DNA of 54,529 nucleotides from Prevotella sp. (GTDB lineage Bacteria; Bacteroidota; Bacteroidia; Bacteroidales; Bacteroidaceae): NCBI GenBank assembly GCA_017934525.1, contig JAGBJJ010000039.1, positions 1 to 54,529 of the forward strand, read 5' to 3'. Shown piece by piece: positions 48,708 to 54,529 of this stretch (position 1 is its first letter; each line of letters starts with the position of its first letter). The notes under the pieces were generated by a model. It saw only the letters and a program-made list of their open reading frames with translations, ran no database searches and was not told where the DNA came from. The position numbers and the translations under genes were made by a program.

Positions 48708-51170
48708 ATGAAGAAAAAACACCTTGTCCCCCTCGCCCTGCTGGCCGCCACGCTGCCCCTGCAGGCCCAAGTGAACATCAGCATCGATGTGCAAAACCGT
48801 GGCCCGAAGATAAGTCCCACCCATTACGGCATCTTCTTCGAGGACATCAACCATGCCGCTGACGGCGGCCTCTACGCCGAGCTCATCCGTAACCGCTCCT
48901 TCGAAGACGGCCCACGCTACGGACAGCCTGCCGACCTGCAGGGCTGGTCGTCGTATGCCGCCACGCCGTCGCAGCTGAAGATGAAGCTCATCCAGCCCAC
49001 CAAGAAGACTCACCTGCTCAACAAGGCCCAGCACAACGCCCTGCAGCTCGACATCGATGCGTCGCAGCAGAGTCCTGTCTGTCTGGTGAACGAGGGCTTC
49101 TGGGGCATCAATACCGTGCAGGGGCGCACCTATCGCCTCTCGTTCTTTGCCCGCGGCACATACCGGGGTACGGTGAAGGCCACCCTCTGCAGTACCGATG
49201 GCTCGCAGCTCTATGCCGAGACGCCCGTCAATATCGTCGGTATGGGGAAGACGTGGACGAAGTTCGAGGCCACGCTGACTGCCGACGGCAATGACCCCCG
49301 GGCGCAGTTTGCCCTGGTCTTCGACGGCAAAGGCACACTGCAGCTCGACGTAGTCAGTCTCTTCCCGCCCACCTTCCGCGGGCGTGCCAACGGCATGCGC
49401 CCTGACCTGGCCTCGATGCTCTACCAGATGCATCCCCGCTTCATGCGCTTTCCCGGCGGCTGCTTCGTGGAGGGGCAGGAGAGTCCCGACAATGCTTTCC
49501 GCTGGGAGCGCACCATCGGTCCTATCGAGGAGCGTGAAGGACACTGGAACGTGAACTGGGGCTATCGCACCACCGACGGCATAGGTTTTCATGAGTATCT
49601 GCAGCTGGCCGAAGACCTGGGCGCCAAGCCTCTCTACGTGGTCAATGTGGGGCTGTGGCACGGCGGCCTGACGCCTGTGGACAGCATTCAGCCTTGGATT
49701 GACGAGGCGCTCGCTGCCCTGGAGTATGCCAATGGGCCCGTCACGTCGAAATACGGCGCCCTGCGCGCCAAGAACGGTCACCCCGAACCGTTCAACATAG
49801 AGTATCTGGAGATAGGCAACGAGAACAACCAGCCCGACCCGCGCCAGCAGAGCGACCGCTACTACGAGCGCTACGACAAGTTTCGCCAGGCCATACGCGA
49901 AAAATACCCTGAAGTGAAACTCATCGGCAACGTGGTGGCCTGGGGCGACGACGACCCCAAGTGGGAGAGCAGCCTCGAGGTTGACCTGCTCGACGAGCAC
50001 TACTACCGCAACCCCAGCTGGTTTGCCGAGGCCTTCCATAAATACGACAGTTACGACCGCCGCGGGCCGAAGATTTACGTGGGCGAATATGCCGTCACCA
50101 ACGGCTTCGGCGACCTGGGCAACATGAATGCCGCCTTGGGCGAGGCCGTCTATATGATGGGCATGGAGAACAACAGCGACATCGTGACGATGAACTCCTA
50201 TGCCCCCATCTTCGTCAACGAGAACGACGCCAAGTGGCGCCCCGACATGATTCGCTTCAACTCACACCAGGTGATGGGCACGCCCAGCTACTACGTGCAG
50301 ATGCTCATGCCGCAGCACTTGGGCACGCAGGTGGTGAAGGTCAGCCAGACCAACCCCTATGCCGACAGGAAGGCTGCCGCGCCTGTCACGCCGAAGCACT
50401 GCCGCGCTGGCTTTGCCACATGGCAGACCAAAGCCTCGTTTATGGCCTCCCCCGATTTCTCCGAGGGAGGAGCGACTCAGCCTGACTTTATCTCTGGTGA
50501 GTGGAGGCAAGATGCCGACGGCATGCTGAGCCAGACTTCCATGCAAGACCAATGTGTGGCGGTGGAAAAGAAAATCATCGACAGCGACCACTATACACTG
50601 CGCTACCGGGCCCGCAAGGACGGGGGCCACGAGGGCTTCATCATCGTCTTTAACTATGTCGACGAGCGTAACTACTGCTGGGTCAACTTCGGCGGATGGG
50701 TCAACACGCTCCATGGCATCGAACAGATTGGCGGAGGCGGAAAGATGCAGACCGACACCCGTCCCGGTAGTGTGGAGACGGGACGCTGGTACGACATCAC
50801 CATCGACGTGGCTGGCGACAGCGTGAAGGCCTGGCTCGATGATGAGCTTGTGTTTGACACGCGCCTGAAGCACGATACTACCAAGGGCATCTACTCGTCA
50901 GCCACCATCGACGAACCCTCGGGCGAACTCATCGTGAAGGTGGTGAACACCGGCGACGAGCAGACCACCGCCAGTCTTGATCTGCAGCACTTCGCCGCCC
51001 GTCAAGCCCGTGTCATCCGGCTCGTCGCTGCCGATGGAATGGACGAAAATTCGCTCCAGAACCCCACCAATATCTACCCCACCGAGCAGCAGCTCTCGCC
51101 CGAAGGCACCGGGAAGGTTCTGGTAGACATACCTGCCTATTCGCTTAACATCATCCGTATCAAACAATGA
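48708..51170 (+). CDS. GH51 alpha-L-arabinofuranosidase with inserted carbohydrate-binding-like domain
   Basis: The start at 48708 gives a proper signal peptide (MKKKHLVPLALLAATLPLQA) and 820 residues. The GH51 motifs are YGIFFEDINHAADGGLYAEL, RFMRFPGGCFVEGQ, YLEIGNENNQ (acid/base) and IYVGEYAVTNG (nucleophile near residue 459). After TQVVKVSQTNPYADR a roughly 160-residue LamG/DUF1080-like domain (about 565-725; VFNYVDERNYCWVNFGGW, GRWYDITIDVAGDSVKAWLD) interrupts the C-terminal beta-sandwich, which then resumes with SGELIVKVVNTGDE. It probably debranches arabinan or arabinoxylan. Its stop overlaps the GH43 start by 4 bp, so the two are coupled. Confidence 0.92.
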   Translation: MKKKHLVPLALLAATLPLQAQVNISIDVQNRGPKISPTHYGIFFEDINHAADGGLYAELIRNRSFEDGPRYGQPADLQGWSSYAATPSQLKMKLIQPTKKTHLLNKAQHNALQLDIDASQQSPVCLVNEGFWGINTVQGRTYRLSFFARGTYRGTVKATLCSTDGSQLYAETPVNIVGMGKTWTKFEATLTADGNDPRAQFALVFDGKGTLQLDVVSLFPPTFRGRANGMRPDLASMLYQMHPRFMRFPGGCFVEGQESPDNAFRWERTIGPIEEREGHWNVNWGYRTTDGIGFHEYLQLAEDLGAKPLYVVNVGLWHGGLTPVDSIQPWIDEALAALEYANGPVTSKYGALRAKNGHPEPFNIEYLEIGNENNQPDPRQQSDRYYERYDKFRQAIREKYPEVKLIGNVVAWGDDDPKWESSLEVDLLDEHYYRNPSWFAEAFHKYDSYDRRGPKIYVGEYAVTNGFGDLGNMNAALGEAVYMMGMENNSDIVTMNSYAPIFVNENDAKWRPDMIRFNSHQVMGTPSYYVQMLMPQHLGTQVVKVSQTNPYADRKAAAPVTPKHCRAGFATWQTKASFMASPDFSEGGATQPDFISGEWRQDADGMLSQTSMQDQCVAVEKKIIDSDHYTLRYRARKDGGHEGFIIVFNYVDERNYCWVNFGGWVNTLHGIEQIGGGGKMQTDTRPGSVETGRWYDITIDVAGDSVKAWLDDELVFDTRLKHDTTKGIYSSATIDEPSGELIVKVVNTGDEQTTASLDLQHFAARQARVIRLVAADGMDENSLQNPTNIYPTEQQLSPEGTGKVLVDIPAYSLNIIRIKQ

Positions 51171-52126
51171 AGAGACTCCTATTCGTGCTGACGGCGCTGA
51201 TTAGCATTGGCGCCGTAGCCCAGAAGAACCCCATTCTGCCCGAGCTGCATGCCGACCCCGAGGTGCTGGCCGACGGCGGGCGCTACTACATCTACTCCAC
51301 CACCGACGGTGCGCCCGGCTGGGGGGGCTACTACTTCACCTGCTACTCGTCGAAGAATCTGCGCCAGTGGCAGTATGAGGGCATCATCCTCGACCTGAAG
51401 AAGGACACCCGCTGGGCCCGCGGCAATGCCTGGGCGCCGGCCATCGAGCGGAAGAATGGCAAATACTACTTCTACTACAGCGGCGACCAAGGCGAGCGCA
51501 AGGCTATCGGCGTGGCCGTGGCCGACAGTCCCACGGGGCCGTTTGTCGACTTCGGGCGCCCCATCGTCGACAGTAGGCCGCAGGGCGTCAGAGGCGGTCA
51601 GGAGATTGACGTCGACGTCTTCACCGACGACGACGGCCAGAGCTATCTCTACTGGGGCAACGGCTACATGGCAGGCGCCAAGCTCAACCCCGACATGACC
51701 TCTATCGACACCGCCACCATCACCGTGCTCACCCCACAAGGCGGCACGCTGCAGGACTATGCCTACCGCGAGGGAACCTATGTCTTCAAGCGCCGAGGCA
51801 TCTATTATTTCCTCTGGAGCGTCGACGACACTGGCTCACCCAACTACCACGTGGCCTACGGCACCAGCACATCGCCGCTGGGCCCCATCCGCGTGGCCCA
51901 GGAGCCGGTCATCCTGCAGCAGCGGCCCGACGAGCGTATCTATGGCCCAGCCCACAACTCGGTGCTGCAGGTGCCCGGCAAGGATAAGTGGTACATCGTC
52001 TATCATCGCATCAATCCCGCCTACCTCGACAAGGACGACGGGCCGGGCTTCCACCGCGAGGTGTGCATCGACCCCATGGAGTTTGAGAAAGACGGGCGCA
52101 TCAAGCCCATCACCCCTACCAACTAA
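51167..52126 (+). CDS. GH43 family arabinosidase/xylosidase-type glycoside hydrolase
   Basis: The 319-residue protein has a signal peptide (MKRLLFVLTALISIGAVA) and one five-bladed propeller with nothing attached. The three GH43 acidic positions are visible: ELHADPEVL (base), GGQEIDVDVF (pKa modulator) and YAYREGTYVFKR (acid). NAWAPAIERKNGKYYFYYS is also typical. GH43 members act on arabinan, arabinoxylan, xylan or galactan; the neighbours favour arabinose-containing chains. It is coupled to the GH51 gene by a 4-bp overlap. Confidence 0.93.
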   Translation: MKRLLFVLTALISIGAVAQKNPILPELHADPEVLADGGRYYIYSTTDGAPGWGGYYFTCYSSKNLRQWQYEGIILDLKKDTRWARGNAWAPAIERKNGKYYFYYSGDQGERKAIGVAVADSPTGPFVDFGRPIVDSRPQGVRGGQEIDVDVFTDDDGQSYLYWGNGYMAGAKLNPDMTSIDTATITVLTPQGGTLQDYAYREGTYVFKRRGIYYFLWSVDDTGSPNYHVAYGTSTSPLGPIRVAQEPVILQQRPDERIYGPAHNSVLQVPGKDKWYIVYHRINPAYLDKDDGPGFHREVCIDPMEFEKDGRIKPITPTN

Positions 52127-52144
52127 TCCAAAACGTATACTGAC

Positions 52145-53422
52145 ATGAAAACAAGACAGATTATCTGGGTGCTCATGGCACTCCTCGCTGCCATGCCGGC
52201 GTCGGCCAAGAAGAAACAGCAGAAACCGCTCGGCGACCGCGAATACTGGTGCCAGCAGGCCTATAAGATGGCACAGTCCGTGCTGGAGAACATGGCTAAG
52301 GGTGAGTTGCAGCAGAACATGCTGACTGAGTTCTCGCCATCGTTCGACAACCGCAACCGCAAGGTGGTCTACATGGAGACCTTCGGTCGCCTCATGGCTG
52401 GCATAGCGCCGTGGCTGGCTGCTCCTGCCGTATCCTCTGAGGGAGGCGAATATGCGCAAGTGCAGCAGCTGCGTCAGTGGGCTCTGGCGTCATATAAAAA
52501 CGCAGTAGACCCCGAGTCGCCCGACTATCTGTGCTGGGGCGTGTCGGGACAGAACCTGGTCGATGCGGCCTACATCGCTGAGTCGTTCGTGCGCGGCTAC
52601 GACGCCCTGTGGGTGCCGCTCGACACGCTCACCAAACAGCGCTATATCCACGAGTTCAAGAGGCTGCGCACCATTGAACCGCCCTACACCAACTGGCTGC
52701 TCTTCTCGGCTCTCATAGAGAGCTTCATAGCCAAGGCCGAGGGACTGAAGGAGTACGACGACTTCCGCGTGATGATGACCATACGCAAGGTGGAGGAGTG
52801 GTATGTGGGCGACGGCTGGTATGCCGACGGCCCCGACTTCGCCTTCGACTACTACAGCAGCTACGTCTTCCACGCCATGTATCTGGAGACCCTGCAAAAC
52901 ATGATCGACGCTCATGCCAGCACGCGCATAGAATATCAGAAATACTACGACCGCGCGCTGAAGCGTGCGCAGAAGTTTGCCATCATCCTCGAGCGTTTCA
53001 TCTCGCCTGAGGGCACCTTCCCCGTCGTGGGTCGCAGCACACCCTATCGCCTGGCCGCCATGCAGCCGCTGGCATTGATGGCTTGGTACGACAAGCTGCC
53101 GCAGGACCTGAGCCGCGGACAGGTGCGCGCCGCCCTGACCCAGGTGATGCACCGTATGTATGACGAACAGGACAACTACAACGCGGGGGGCTTCCTCACC
53201 ATCGGCTTCTGCGGCCATCAGCCTGAGACAGCCGACTGGTACACGAACAACGGCTCGCTCTATATGACGAGTCTCTCGCTCATGCCGCTCGGCCTGCCTG
53301 CCGACCACCCCTTCTGGACCTGTGAGGCCGAGCCGTGGACACAGGTGAAAGCTTGGGGCGGCCAGCCTTTCCCGAAGGACCATCGCTGGGCCGACGACAT
53401 CCAGACGCGCGACCGCTGGTAA
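52145..53422 (+). CDS. DUF2264 family glycoside hydrolase (GH154-like)
   Basis: The 425-residue protein has a signal peptide (QIIWVLMALLAAMPASA) and an alpha/alpha-barrel type sequence. Family landmarks are YMETFGRLMAGIAPWLA, YLCWGVSGQNLVDAAYIAES, PPYTNWLLFSALIES, GDGWYADGPDFAFDYYSSYVFHAMY and GRSTPYRLAAMQPLAL. DUF2264 was associated with GH154, which includes a beta-glucuronidase from Bacteroides arabinogalactan degradation. A glucuronidase removing terminal uronic acid from pectin side chains is therefore plausible. It lies 18 bp after the GH43 gene. Confidence 0.88.
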   Translation: MKTRQIIWVLMALLAAMPASAKKKQQKPLGDREYWCQQAYKMAQSVLENMAKGELQQNMLTEFSPSFDNRNRKVVYMETFGRLMAGIAPWLAAPAVSSEGGEYAQVQQLRQWALASYKNAVDPESPDYLCWGVSGQNLVDAAYIAESFVRGYDALWVPLDTLTKQRYIHEFKRLRTIEPPYTNWLLFSALIESFIAKAEGLKEYDDFRVMMTIRKVEEWYVGDGWYADGPDFAFDYYSSYVFHAMYLETLQNMIDAHASTRIEYQKYYDRALKRAQKFAIILERFISPEGTFPVVGRSTPYRLAAMQPLALMAWYDKLPQDLSRGQVRAALTQVMHRMYDEQDNYNAGGFLTIGFCGHQPETADWYTNNGSLYMTSLSLMPLGLPADHPFWTCEAEPWTQVKAWGGQPFPKDHRWADDIQTRDRW

Positions 53423-53444
53423 GCTCTCCTCATCTCCTATAGAT

Positions 53445-54529
53445 ATGATGAACAACCGACGTGTGCTATTGGCTGCAATGGCCTTGTGCCTGGCTGTCAT
53501 GTATGCCGGGGCGCAGAAGAAAAACAGTGTGCAGAAGCGCACCGACTATGAGTTTACCTTCGAGTTGCCGCGCTACGTGGAGCAGCTTAAGCAGGAGCTG
53601 ACTTTCCCTCTGAGTTGGCAGCGTTCAGGCATCAAGAACTTTTCCAAGTGGAAGAAGAAAGCCCGACGTAAGGTTATGGAGTGCATGATGACTCCTCCGC
53701 GCCCCGCCGCCGGCTTTCAGATGGAGGTGGTGGCGGAAGAGCAGCGCGAGGGTTACCGCGCACTGAAGGTGAGATACAACCAGAATGCCTACTGCCGTCT
53801 GACGGCCTATGTGCTGGTACCCGACGGCGAGGGTCCTTTTCCTGCCGTCAACTTGCTGCACGACCATGGTGCCCATCTTTTTATCGGCAAGGAAAAAATG
53901 ATAAGGCCCTTCGGTGAGACTCCGGAGGTGATGGCCGATGCCGATGCGTGGGCCGACAATCTCTACGGCGGGCAGTATGTGGGCGACTTCCTGGCACGTC
54001 ACGGCTATGTGTGCTTCTCGGCCGATGCGCCCATGTGGGGCGAGCGGGGCAGGCAAGAGGGGGTAGACCGCTCGAAGTACGACATCATTGCCGGCAATAT
54101 GATGATGCTGGGACGAAGCCTGTGTGGCTTCATGCACTACGACGATATGACCACCACCGACTTCCTGGCCACGCTGCCGTGGGTCGACCCACAGCGCATT
54201 GGTTGCATGGGATGTTCGATGGGGGCCTACCGCGCCTGGATGCTGACGGCACTGAGCGACCGCGTGAAGGCCTGTGCCGCCGTGTGCTGGCTGACGACGA
54301 CCGATGTGCAGCTGTCGGTGGCCGACGGCAAGCGCGAGAATGGCGGCTTTGCCAACTGTCTGCCCGGTCTGCGCCAGTGGCTCGACTACCCCGACGTGGC
54401 TGCGCTGGCTGCCCCACGGGCCATGCTCTTCATCAACGGGCGGCAGGACCGCTTGTTTCCTGTGCGCGGCGTAGAGCAGGCTTTCAGTCAGCTGCACCGT
54501 GTGTGGCAGCGCTTAGGGGCCGACGACCG
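53445..54529 (+). CDS. Secreted alpha/beta-hydrolase (acetyl-xylan-esterase / dienelactone-hydrolase-like), 3' truncated
   Basis: The frame is open from 53445 to the window edge, 361 codons. The product has a signal peptide (MMNNRRVLLAAMALCLAVMYAGAQ split near the cleavage site). Next comes a lid-like N-terminal region, YVLVPDGEGPFPAVNLLHDHG as the first core strand, HGYVCFSADAPMWGERG, then IGCMGCSMGAYRAWML with the nucleophile Ser in GCSMG, and LFINGRQDRLFP with the likely catalytic Asp. The catalytic His should lie beyond the edge. It is probably an esterase that removes acetyl or similar groups from pectin or arabinan. It follows the DUF2264 gene by 22 bp. Confidence 0.83.
   Translation, partial: MMNNRRVLLAAMALCLAVMYAGAQKKNSVQKRTDYEFTFELPRYVEQLKQELTFPLSWQRSGIKNFSKWKKKARRKVMECMMTPPRPAAGFQMEVVAEEQREGYRALKVRYNQNAYCRLTAYVLVPDGEGPFPAVNLLHDHGAHLFIGKEKMIRPFGETPEVMADADAWADNLYGGQYVGDFLARHGYVCFSADAPMWGERGRQEGVDRSKYDIIAGNMMMLGRSLCGFMHYDDMTTTDFLATLPWVDPQRIGCMGCSMGAYRAWMLTALSDRVKACAAVCWLTTTDVQLSVADGKRENGGFANCLPGLRQWLDYPDVAALAAPRAMLFINGRQDRLFPVRGVEQAFSQLHRVWQRLGADD

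Overview
The window looks like a chromosomal stretch of a Bacteroidales bacterium, most likely a Prevotella-type member of the Prevotellaceae. This is inferred from gene content and signals, not from a database search. The evidence is SusC/SusD pairs, many upstream TAnnTTTG boxes (the Bacteroidetes -7 element), C10 (streptopain/interpain-type) peptidases, an S46 dipeptidyl-peptidase, Omp28-like and BspA-like secreted proteins, and the GxYIxxGKKxIK tail on many secreted products. No rRNA, tRNA, CRISPR array, transposase or phage gene was seen. GC is fairly high, with a few AT-rich islands.

Layout. (1) 1-1809, minus: the start of a SusC-like receptor, preceded by a lipidated one-component regulator that joins a periplasmic sugar-binding domain to an AraC domain. 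(2) 1892-6245: housekeeping and hypothetical genes (SufE, a U32 peptidase/tRNA-hydroxylation-type protein, a papain-like lipoprotein, a DUF4294 protein, a Dus tRNA-dihydrouridine synthase). (3) 6433-16515, minus: an apparent four-gene operon with a stand-alone copy of the C10 C-terminal domain, a frameshifted C10 peptidase, a 53-residue acidic peptide, and a 1648-residue C10 peptidase with four tandem repeat modules. (4) 16879-25804: an S46 dipeptidyl-peptidase, a TPR-TM-AraC regulator, and a plus-strand trio of secreted proteins (Omp28-like, beta-propeller-like, BspA-like). (5) 25946-30319, minus: a sodium:solute symporter, a polysaccharide flippase and an SpmA-SpmB fusion. (6) 30474-32371: a secreted hypothetical and an outer-membrane beta-barrel, translationally coupled. 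(7) 32378-44391, minus: a polysaccharide utilisation locus with SusC, SusD, a glycerophosphodiester phosphodiesterase, a GH92 and a histidine-phosphatase/GH92 fusion. (8) 44454-54529: a GH28 gene divergent from an arabinan/pectin side-chain cluster (GH51, GH51, GH43, DUF2264/GH154, alpha/beta-hydrolase).

The most interesting system is block 7. Its enzymes form a logical series of phosphodiesterase, phosphomonoesterase and alpha-mannosidases, which suggests a phosphorylated mannan or mannose-phosphate glycan as substrate. Its SusC carries a C-terminal coiled coil plus OmpA-like domain, which would tie the importer to peptidoglycan. The phosphatase-GH92 fusion holds a collagen-like Gly-Xaa-Yaa tract built from a 9-nt minisatellite, and the neighbouring GH92 holds an in-frame inverted-repeat element.

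A second unexplained signal is a pair of intergenic arrays (19108-19165 and 30338-30396). Each has three GGCC-centred TTTTGGCC-type motifs spaced exactly 21 bp, and the last unit is almost identical in both. They look like helically phased binding sites of one unknown regulator.
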